Assembly: GCA_035499215.1 (NCBI GenBank)
Contig: DATJZH010000073.1
Coordinates: 1-15,857, forward strand
From: DATJZH01 sp035499215
Lineage (GTDB): Bacteria > Actinomycetota > Actinomycetes > Streptosporangiales > Streptosporangiaceae
Length of the DNA stretch: 15,857 nucleotides
Reading direction: 5' to 3'
Part shown: positions 7,455-13,445 of the stretch, in pieces
Layout: each line of letters starts with the position of its first letter
Numbering within the stretch: position 1 is the first letter of the stretch
Translations under genes and position numbers: made by a program
The notes under the pieces: model-generated
The model's database searches: none
Told to the model about the DNA's origin: nothing
What the model saw: the letters and a program-made list of their open reading frames with translations, nothing else

Positions 7455-9734
7455 TCACCGCTGCCCGCCTTCCGGCGCGCAGACGGCGTCCCACGCGGTC
7501 CAGTACTTCGCGTCTGCGCCATCGGGCGCGGCGACGATGCCCACCATGGCCCGGCAGCCTGCCCCGCAGCGCACGTCGGCCCGGTACCCGGGCAGCGGCA
7601 CCAGCTGCTTCTCGGCCATGTGCGGTCCCGAGGCTACGACGATCACGTCAAACATTCCGGAGACCCCCGCGGCCCGCAGGATCTGGGCAGGCTGCGCTGA
7701 GGTCATCGAGCCTGACCAGGACCCGTCCCGCGGTTCTATGCGCACCGACCACTGAGTGACCATTTGCTGAGTGTTGTTCCGCGGCGGCAGGTAAGTCCAG
7801 AACGCTGCCCCAGAGCCTTGCGCCTGCACAGCCCCAGAGTCTGGCAGTTGCGCGGCGGCCTCGAGCCCGAGCGTGACGGCAGGCTTGGCCGTCGCCGCCT
7901 TACTGCCTACCTCTTGCAGGTACCGTCCCGCCTCAGCGCGCGATCTGATGCCCGAGACCCGGGCAAGTATCTCAGGGCGCCGTTCCGGCGGGGAGAGCGC
8001 GAGGTCGTACCTGAGCGCGATCTGGAGAAAACCGGGCAGGCTCCCCTCGTCGACCGGGCCGTCTGCTGCAGGCCGCGCCCCGGCAGCACCGGCCCGGTCC
8101 CTCGCGGACTCGGCAACAGCATCCCCTGCCAGGTCAGGCAGCACCGTGGGCGCGGGCCGGGGCTGCCGCAGCGAAACCAGCGACGTCACATCCCGCGCGT
8201 GGAGATCCCGCTGGGTCAGGGCGCCAAGATCGAAGATCTTCTCCACGGTTGCGGGGATGGAGGCGTGGTCGTATGTCCGGTGGTCGATCAGGTTCTTCGG
8301 GATGAGCGGCGACACGATCACCGCGGGGACGCGCGGGCCGTATTGCCGGAACGTGAACCCGAACTTGTTTACGTTGCCCGGAGTGACGATCTGGTCGCCC
8401 GGAGATGGCGCGCCGCCGGGCACTCCCCCGGCGTGATCATAGAAGCCGCCATGCTCGTCCCAGGTCACGATGAGCAGGCTGGCGTTCCATAGCGCGGAAT
8501 TCCGGAGTGCCTCGTACGTCGACTTTATGAGTGCCTCGCCGTGCCGCACGTCGTCCATCGGATGCTGCGATGTCCCCATGCGATACGTGTTGCTGATGAC
8601 ATCTCCGTAGTTCGGCTCGATGAGGGTAAATTCCCACGGATAGTAGCCCGATGCGAGGTCGGCGGAGAAATCACTGTACGGGGCGACGTCCCAGAGCGGT
8701 ATCCCCTTGAGCCCGGCCGCGATGGGGAGACTCCCGGCAACCGGGCCCTGATCGCCGCGATAGATGCGCCACTGCCGCTGGTTGCTGGTCAGCGCGTCGA
8801 AGATCGTGCCGTTCTGGAAGCTGAACCCGCTCACGGTCTCCCACTCCGCTATCTGGTCGAGGCTCGGACTGTGGTCGAGGCCGCCGGCTGACGCGGCCAT
8901 CATGAAGAAACGGTTGGGCCAGGTCGGCCCCGGCATGGAGGCCCGCCAGCCGTCGCAGAGGGCGAATTCCTCTGCCAGCGCGGCCAGCACGGGAAGCTGG
9001 CCCTTTCGGTAACACTTCATGATCTCTGCCGGGTCGCTCGTGCCGCCGGATTTGGCATAATTCGCGACGTATCCGGAATTATCGATCGACGGATAGGTCC
9101 CGTGTTGATAGACGGCGTCCGGGCCGCAGAGCTGGGCGAGGACGTCGGTGAACTCGTGGCCGGGATCAAGGGGCATTGCCCAGTCGGCAGGCTGGCTGAC
9201 CGGGTACGTTCTGCCGTCATACGAGTTGGATTCGGTACCGGTCAGCCCGTCGACCCGCGTCGGTGCGCCCGTAGCGGCATCCGTTCCGGTGAGCCCCGAG
9301 AAGCCGAGCATGTGATCGAGGGACCGGTTCTCAAGCATCAGCACGAAGACGTGCTGGATGAGCTGGGACACATGCGTCCAGCCCGGTGTCTGCGGATTCA
9401 CCGCGACGGTGACGGTCAGCGGATGGCCGGTGCTGTTCCAGTCCGTCGCCCCTGGCCCGGAAGCGGCATTGTCTGGACTCCAGACAGGGCAGCTGCCGTA
9501 CCAGGCATATTGACGGAGCTGACCCTGGACGACCGCGTAAAAGTAAGCAGTCCCTTCCGCGCCCCTGCCGATGCAAGCGTCGTTCAGATGAACGGCATGC
9601 GGCTGTCCATCGGCTGGAACGGAGGCCGGGCCGGCGTAGGTGCAGCAGTCGCCCTCGGCTGATTCGAACTTGAGAAAAATGAGCGGCGTGCCGAGCTCGT
9701 TACTGATCTGAAAATAAACTCCGTAGTCAGCCAT
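7455..9734 (-). CDS. Phospholipase C/acid-phosphatase-type phosphoesterase with extra N- and C-terminal domains
   Basis: A 759-residue protein. The central phosphoesterase domain (about 125-535; Pfam 'phosphoesterase', the family of bacterial phospholipases C and AcpA) has LENRSLDHMLG (134-144), PGPTWPNRFF, TLIEPNYGD (370-378), TWDEHGGFYDH (424-434) and YDHASIPATVEKIF (488-501), so the metal and nucleophile regions look complete. Residues 1-115 form an extra, probably all-beta domain whose GAEGTAYFY and YGSCPVW blocks faintly recall aegerolysin-like lipid-binding proteins. Residues about 560-610 are helical. The last about 140 residues form an unassigned domain with a Cys pair (RCGAGCRAM). 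There is no Sec or Tat signal, unlike most relatives. The frame is open to 9929, but ATG 9734 has GGAGG at 9746-9742 with seven-base spacing and starts the domain cleanly. It is flanked by SDR and FMN reductase genes on the same strand. Confidence 0.88.
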   Translation of the reverse strand: MADYGVYFQISNELGTPLIFLKFESAEGDCCTYAGPASVPADGQPHAVHLNDACIGRGAEGTAYFYAVVQGQLRQYAWYGSCPVWSPDNAASGPGATDWNSTGHPLTVTVAVNPQTPGWTHVSQLIQHVFVLMLENRSLDHMLGFSGLTGTDAATGAPTRVDGLTGTESNSYDGRTYPVSQPADWAMPLDPGHEFTDVLAQLCGPDAVYQHGTYPSIDNSGYVANYAKSGGTSDPAEIMKCYRKGQLPVLAALAEEFALCDGWRASMPGPTWPNRFFMMAASAGGLDHSPSLDQIAEWETVSGFSFQNGTIFDALTSNQRQWRIYRGDQGPVAGSLPIAAGLKGIPLWDVAPYSDFSADLASGYYPWEFTLIEPNYGDVISNTYRMGTSQHPMDDVRHGEALIKSTYEALRNSALWNASLLIVTWDEHGGFYDHAGGVPGGAPSPGDQIVTPGNVNKFGFTFRQYGPRVPAVIVSPLIPKNLIDHRTYDHASIPATVEKIFDLGALTQRDLHARDVTSLVSLRQPRPAPTVLPDLAGDAVAESARDRAGAAGARPAADGPVDEGSLPGFLQIALRYDLALSPPERRPEILARVSGIRSRAEAGRYLQEVGSKAATAKPAVTLGLEAAAQLPDSGAVQAQGSGAAFWTYLPPRNNTQQMVTQWSVRIEPRDGSWSGSMTSAQPAQILRAAGVSGMFDVIVVASGPHMAEKQLVPLPGYRADVRCGAGCRAMVGIVAAPDGADAKYWTAWDAVCAPEGGQR

Positions 9735-9822
9735 GGCATTGCCTCCGAGCGTGAGAAGAATGCCGGACAAGTACCCCGGCGCGATGGCGGCGGCCGCGAT
9801 GCAGATCGCGGCATCCCCGGGC

Positions 9823-10500
9823 TCAGACTGGGAGGGCGGCCCCGGAGACCAGCTGGGCCGCGGGTGAGGCGAGGAACAGGTAGGCCTGCGCGACCTCGGG
9901 GATCTTCGGCCAGGAAGCGTGGTCCGCATCCGGCATCGCGGTCCGGTTCGCCGGGGTATTGATGATGCTCGGCACGACGCAGTTCACGGTGATGCCAGTC
10001 GCCCTGACCTCGTCGGCCGCGATCGACACGAGGTGCAGCACGCCGAGCTTGCTGACCGAGTACGCGAAATGGGAGCCCTTCGTCGCCACGGCCGCCCGGC
10101 CGGCGGTATGCACGATCCGGCCACGTCCAGCCGGGGCCATCCGGCGCAGCGCGTGCTTGGTCAACAGGGCGGCGCTGACCAGGTTCAGCTCGAGCTGGCC
10201 GGCGAGTACCGCCGGGTCCAGCTCCGTCAGCGGCGCATGGGCGACGTACCCGCCCACCGTGTTGACCACTGCCCATGGCGGCGGGCTCTGATCGAAGAGC
10301 ATGGCCAGCGCGCCGTCATCCAGCACGTTCACCGCCTGGTACGTGACCCCATCGAGCTGCCGGTCAGCTGGCGGCGCGGCCTTGTCGACGCCGGTGACCG
10401 CGGCGCCGGCCTCGGTGAACGCGGTGACCAGCCCGGCGCCGAGCGCCCCGGCCGCGCCGACCACAACCACCGTCTGGCCGGCGAGATCTGCATCTGGCAT
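9823..10500 (-). CDS. SDR-family (short-chain dehydrogenase-like) protein lacking the catalytic Ser
   Basis: A 225-residue Rossmann-fold protein. The cofactor loop GAAGALGAG (15-23) and acidic Asp39 after strand two suggest NAD(H) preference. NTVGG (80-84) matches the NxxG block. Asn106 (NLVSA), Tyr147 and Lys151 (YSVSK) match three of the four classical SDR catalytic positions. The fourth, the Ser 13 residues before the Tyr, is Gly134 in HTAGRAA, with no Ser nearby. The protein may be catalytically altered or use another residue. The VVPSIINTPANR segment after strand six is normal. ATG 10500 follows GGGAG with suitable spacing, so the longer open frame to 10815 is not used. It lies 88 bp upstream of the phosphoesterase, probably the first gene of that transcript. 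Confidence 0.88.
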   Translation of the reverse strand: MPDADLAGQTVVVVGAAGALGAGLVTAFTEAGAAVTGVDKAAPPADRQLDGVTYQAVNVLDDGALAMLFDQSPPPWAVVNTVGGYVAHAPLTELDPAVLAGQLELNLVSAALLTKHALRRMAPAGRGRIVHTAGRAAVATKGSHFAYSVSKLGVLHLVSIAADEVRATGITVNCVVPSIINTPANRTAMPDADHASWPKIPEVAQAYLFLASPAAQLVSGAALPV

Positions 10501-10644
10501 TCTCAGCTCTCCCTCAGTGACTCCGATCGGACCGCAACGGTATCGCAACGAGGCCAGCGGACGCCCAGGGGTACTTCGGGTCTGTCCGTCCGCCCAGGAA
10601 CCCCTGTCCCGGCGCGATCCGGTCCGCCCTTGCGTGCTAGCGGT

Positions 10645-10787
10645 GAATGACGCCGATCGCGGGCGGCGAGCGCGAGCATCAGGCCGCCGGCCGTGGCGTT
10701 GCCCGCGAGCGCCGCCACGGTGAGCCGGCCGGTGGTGGCCGACTCGCGGTAGGTGATCTCCTGGTGGGTGCGCCCCGTGCCCTGCGT
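10645..10787 (-). pseudogene. hoxX: hoxX-like remnant (hydrogenase maturation/formyl-CoA-processing family), internally deleted
   Basis: Read on the minus strand from just after a TGA (10790-10788), the frame gives GRTHQEITYRES, then almost at once AALAGNATAGGLMLALAA, and then degenerates. In HoxX proteins the enoyl-CoA-hydratase-like domain begins with RTHxEIxY. The block 'AALxGNAGAGGVMLALAAD' comes roughly 80-100 residues later. Both blocks appear here in one frame and the right order, but about 13 residues apart, so the intervening part seems deleted. No proper start, formyltransferase domain or C-terminal part remains. HoxX makes the CO ligand for O2-tolerant [NiFe] hydrogenase maturation. 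The assignment was made by eye. A generic enoyl-CoA hydratase fragment is the alternative. Confidence 0.5.
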
Positions 10788-10891
10788 TCAGCGCGGCACG
10801 CGCAGCAGGGCGCATGCTGCGCCTGAACCGCGCGCGGGCCTGCAGCCGTTACCCCCAAGGACGGCTTGACACATCCGGCAAGGGGGATCTC

Positions 10892-12061
10892 GTGGGCGCA
10901 ATTCTCGGGCGGCGGCGCTGGCGGTACTTGTCAATGGGCGGGGTGGCCGCGCTCGTCGTTCTGGCCGCGGCCTGCTCCGCATCTTCCGCTCCCGGCAGCG
11001 CGGCTTCACGGCCCGCAGCCCATGCCCGGCCGCCATTCCTCACCCGGTTCCACAGCGTCCGGCAGATCGCAAGCACCGTCCCGTCGAACGGTGACGTCAA
11101 CCCCTACGGGGTGGCGGTCGTACCGCACACTGCGGGTCGGCTCGTCGGTGGCGACACACTGGTCAGCAACTTCAACAACACGGCGAACGTACAGGGAACG
11201 GGCACCACCATCGCCGAAATCTCGCCCGGCGGCGCCCGCAGGACCTTCGCGCGGATCCGGTCCTTGCCGGCGTCACACCCCTGCCCCGGCGGTGTGGGCC
11301 TCACCACCGCCCTGGATGTCCTCCCCGGCGGGTGGGTGGTTGTCGGCAGCCTGCCGACCAGCAAGGACGGGACACTGCCGGCGGTTAACCCGACCGGCTG
11401 CCTGATCGTCCTCAACAGCGCCGGGAACGTGGTCACCACCTGGTCGAACCCCGATATCAATGGCCCATGGGACATGACGATGCAGGCCACGGCTTCCGGG
11501 GCGGATCTGTTCCTCGCGAACGTGCTCAGCAGGCCCGCTGGTGCCAGCTCGGCGCCACCGCCCGCGGGCCTGTGCACCGTCGTCCGGATCGACGTTGCGC
11601 TGCACGACGGACAACAGCCCGCCGTGACGAGCACCACCGTCATTGGCAGCGGCTTCCCGTGGCAGCAGAACAAGGCAGCGCTCATCCAGGGACCGACCGG
11701 CCTGGCCCTGGGACGCAACGGAACCCTCTACGTGGCGGAAACTGTGACCAGCAGCATCGGCAGGATCCCCGGCGCCGGGACCCGGGCCACGGCGGTGACC
11801 GCCGGAACTGACACCCTGACCAAGGGCGGATCCCTCAACGGCCCGCTCGGCCTCACCTCGGTGCCGGGCGGCGATCTGGTCGCGGTCAACGGCAACGACG
11901 GCAACGCCGTCGAAGTCAGCCCGCAGGGCAAGCAGGTCGCAACTGTGACCCTGGTTCGAAACGGTGCCGGTGACCTCTTCGGGATCGCCCCCGTCGCCGA
12001 CGGGCACGGGCTGCTGTTCGTCAACGACGGGACCAATGCCCTGGAGATTTCGGCCGCGTAG
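10892..12061 (+). CDS. Beta-propeller (NHL-repeat-like) lipoprotein
   Basis: A 389-residue exported protein. After GTG 10892, preceded by AGGGGG at 10881-10886 with five-base spacing, comes a basic N-terminus (GRRRWRYL), a hydrophobic stretch and a lipobox ending at Cys28 (VLAAAC), so it should be lipid-anchored on the outer face of the membrane. An Ala/Ser/Pro linker follows. The remainder shows repeated blocks of the type NPYGVAVVP, GPTGLALGRNGTLYVAET, GPLGLTSVPGGDLVAVNG and DLFGIAPVADGHGLLFVND, about 45-60 residues apart, typical of NHL/SMP-30-like propellers. These usually bind ligands or proteins, and no catalytic residues could be assigned. An upstream in-frame ATG at 10814 lacks a ribosome site and would bury the signal. 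No clear link to the iron operon downstream is seen. Confidence 0.85.
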   Translation: MGAILGRRRWRYLSMGGVAALVVLAAACSASSAPGSAASRPAAHARPPFLTRFHSVRQIASTVPSNGDVNPYGVAVVPHTAGRLVGGDTLVSNFNNTANVQGTGTTIAEISPGGARRTFARIRSLPASHPCPGGVGLTTALDVLPGGWVVVGSLPTSKDGTLPAVNPTGCLIVLNSAGNVVTTWSNPDINGPWDMTMQATASGADLFLANVLSRPAGASSAPPPAGLCTVVRIDVALHDGQQPAVTSTTVIGSGFPWQQNKAALIQGPTGLALGRNGTLYVAETVTSSIGRIPGAGTRATAVTAGTDTLTKGGSLNGPLGLTSVPGGDLVAVNGNDGNAVEVSPQGKQVATVTLVRNGAGDLFGIAPVADGHGLLFVNDGTNALEISAA

Positions 12062-12220
12062 CGCGCCACGATCTCTTCTACGCCAGCGGTCCGCCTGCGG
12101 CCGGGTACGGCCACTGCGGCAGCGGGCAGGCGGCTGTCAGTCCCTGTCAGAACTCACCAAGCCCCTGACTGCCGGCGGCCAGGTTCAGCGCCAGCGCCCG
12201 CGGCCAGCCGATCCATCGTG
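12062..12220. other. Upstream part of the lipoprotein-iron operon gap
   Basis: The first 160 bp of the 323-bp interval between the lipoprotein stop and the iron-binding protein gene. Apart from the nested hairpin, no gene, remnant or promoter hexamer pair was recognised. The second half of the interval carries the iron box, the half-site and the leader ORF. Confidence 0.4.
12091..12133 (+). terminator. Nested hairpin after the lipoprotein gene (candidate terminator)
   Basis: CCGCCTGC (12091-12098) is complementary to GCAGGCGG (12126-12133). Within the loop, GGCCG (12099-12103) pairs with CGGCC (12108-12112) around GGTA. The structure begins 30 bp after the lipoprotein stop and ends about 90 bp before the iron box, the right place to insulate the iron operon. 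There is no T-tract. Confidence 0.4.
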
Positions 12221-12239
12221 TTAGGTTAGCCTAAGCTTA
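12221..12239 (+). promoter_or_regulatory. IdeR/DtxR iron box
   Basis: TTAGGTTAGCCTAAGCTTA matches the known IdeR/DtxR consensus TTAGGTTAGCCTAACCTAA at 17 of 19 positions. It sits about 165 bp upstream of the iron-binding lipoprotein gene and just ahead of a possible leader ORF. Fe2+-loaded IdeR would bind here and repress when iron is ample. TANNNT-type -10 candidates (TAGCCT 12227-12232, TAAGCT 12232-12237) fall inside the box, consistent with promoter occlusion, but no convincing -35 was seen. Confidence 0.88.
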
Positions 12240-12243
12240 ACCG

Positions 12244-12250
12244 GGTTAGC
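12244..12250 (+). promoter_or_regulatory. Second iron-box half-site, 20 bp downstream
   Basis: GGTTAGC, identical to positions 12224-12230 of the main box, recurs exactly 20 bp later, on the same DNA face two turns on. It also forms the right arm of a TAACC-G-GGTTA palindrome (12238-12248). It could recruit a further regulator dimer, but the rest of the 19-bp consensus is poorly kept here. Confidence 0.4.
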
Positions 12251-12316
12251 TTGATGGCTTCTTCGACGGGCGGCGCGATGATCACGAACACCAGGCAGCT
12301 CTTCGGAGGCAACGGC

Positions 12317-12391
12317 ATGAGCGGCGCGGCGAAGCAGACGGCTGCCGCGGCGGCCAATCGGATCAGCGCGCTGCCCGGCGCGGCATGGTGA
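12317..12391 (+). CDS. Possible 24-residue leader ORF coupled to the iron-binding protein gene
   Basis: ATG 12317 has a perfect GGAGG (12305-12309) at seven-base spacing, the best ribosome site in this operon. The ORF runs for 24 codons (MSGAAKQTAAAAANRISALP and then GAAW). It stops at TGA 12389-12391, inside the sequence ATGGTGA, where the next gene starts at ATG 12385 (or GTG 12388). Third-position G+C is high, as in real genes here. The same frame is open from ATG 12254, 14 bp after the iron box, giving a 45-residue version without a ribosome site. The binding-protein gene has no Shine-Dalgarno of its own, so ribosomes finishing this ORF probably reinitiate there. The peptide resembles nothing I know, and its role may be purely translational. 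Confidence 0.5.
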   Translation: MSGAAKQTAAAAANRISALPGAAW

Positions 12392-13419
12392 GCCGCCGGG
12401 CCGCTGTCATTGCCGCGCTGGCGATCGGCTGCGGCCTGCTCACCGGCTGCGGCGCTGCCGGCGGGCCGGGCGGCCAGTCTCTGACGCTCTACAGCGGCCA
12501 GCACGTGCAGACGACGGACAGTCTCGTCGCGGCGTTCGAGAAGAAGACCGGCATTACGGTTAGCATTCGCAGTGACGACGAAGACACCCTCGCCGATCAG
12601 ATCGTGACCGAGGGATCGCACTCTCCGGCCGACGTGTATTACACCGAGAACTCACCCCCGCTGGAGCAGCTCCAGGCAGGTCGCCTGCTGACGCCGGTCG
12701 CCGCGTCCACGCTCGCGCGCAGTCCGGCCAGGTTCAACTCGCCGCACGGCGACTGGGTCGGCGTGTCAGCGAGGGTCAGCGTGCTCATCTACAATCCGGC
12801 GCTGATCACGGCGAGCCAGCTTCCCGCCGCTGTCAGCCAGCTGGCGGAGTCTCGCTACCGGGGCAGGCTGGCACTGGCCCCGCAGGAAACTGACTTCCAG
12901 CCCATCGTCACCGCATACGCGCGGGCCTACGGAACGACAGCGGCCCTCGCCTGGCTCAGGGCCATCAAGGCGAACGCGGGCAACCGTGTCTACCCCGACA
13001 GCGAGACGATCGCCGACGAGGTCAACCGGGGCGCCGTCGCTTTCGGCATCGTCAATCAGTACTACTGGTACCGGCTGCGAGCCGAGATCGGCGCCGGGAA
13101 CGTTCATTCCCGGATTGCCTATTTCGCCCCGCACGATCCTGGCTACGTGATCGACGTGTCCGGTGCCGCGGTGCTGAAGTCAAGCGCCCATCAGGCGGCC
13201 GCGCAGCGGTTCGTCGCGTTCCTGGTCAGCAGGCAGGCTCAGTCAATCATCGCCAATCCGAAGAAATCGATCAGCTTCGAGTACCCGATCGCCTCGGGCG
13301 TGACGACCCTGGCCTCCGAGAAGCCGTTCGATCAGCTGCAGCCCTACCCGATCACTGTAGCGGAGCTGGGCACCGGGACCACGGCGATCTCCCTGATGCG
13401 CGAGGCGGGCCTGCTGTGA
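12385..13419 (+). CDS. Ferric-iron ABC transporter substrate-binding lipoprotein (FbpA/AfuA type)
   Basis: A 344-residue extracellular solute-binding protein. A short basic N-terminus and hydrophobic core lead to the lipobox LLTGC with Cys22, so it is membrane-anchored on the outside. The mature part begins SLTLYSGQH, the usual first strand of Fe3+-binding proteins. It contains DVYYTEN (Glu88) and the hallmark double tyrosine NQYYWYRL (Tyr226, Tyr227), which coordinates Fe3+ in FbpA-type proteins. Length fits the family. The start is ATG 12385 or GTG 12388. Neither has a Shine-Dalgarno, and both overlap the leader ORF stop, implying translational coupling. An IdeR box upstream and permease and ATPase genes downstream confirm an iron-uptake operon. 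Its TGA overlaps the ATG of an 8-residue mini-ORF. Confidence 0.93.
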   Translation: MVSRRAAVIAALAIGCGLLTGCGAAGGPGGQSLTLYSGQHVQTTDSLVAAFEKKTGITVSIRSDDEDTLADQIVTEGSHSPADVYYTENSPPLEQLQAGRLLTPVAASTLARSPARFNSPHGDWVGVSARVSVLIYNPALITASQLPAAVSQLAESRYRGRLALAPQETDFQPIVTAYARAYGTTAALAWLRAIKANAGNRVYPDSETIADEVNRGAVAFGIVNQYYWYRLRAEIGAGNVHSRIAYFAPHDPGYVIDVSGAAVLKSSAHQAAAQRFVAFLVSRQAQSIIANPKKSISFEYPIASGVTTLASEKPFDQLQPYPITVAELGTGTTAISLMREAGLL

Positions 13420-13445
13420 TGCCCGCCGCAGCCGGGATGATCTGA
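13419..13445 (+). CDS. 8-residue mini-ORF bridging binding-protein and permease genes
   Basis: ATG 13419 shares bases with the binding-protein stop (TGATG, 13417-13421) and reads MPAAAGMI. It ends at TGA 13443-13445, which in turn shares its A with the permease ATG (TGATG, 13443-13447). The 25-bp gap is thus exactly bridged by an ORF with stop-start overlaps at both ends. It may let terminating ribosomes reach the permease start, which has only a weak Shine-Dalgarno (GGGATG). It could also be chance. Confidence 0.3.
   Translation: MPAAAGMI

Noticed and set aside
6689..7759. 356-codon plus-strand open frame across the FMN reductase
   Set aside because: It runs antisense to the reductase and across an intergenic gap, with no recognisable motifs.
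9735..9929. N-terminal extension of the phosphoesterase to 9929
   Set aside because: The extension overlaps the SDR coding region and is Pro/Ser/Arg-rich shadow sequence. ATG 9734 has a perfect GGAGG.
10866..10871. Perfect TTGACA -35 hexamer before the beta-propeller lipoprotein
   Set aside because: It is only 21 bp from the chosen GTG start. A -10 at normal spacing would fall on the start codon and reads CTCGTG, so it cannot drive this gene.
10814..10891. Longer N-terminus for the lipoprotein from ATG 10814
   Set aside because: There is no ribosome site, and it would add 26 residues in front of a clean lipoprotein signal. GTG 10892 has AGGGGG at good spacing.
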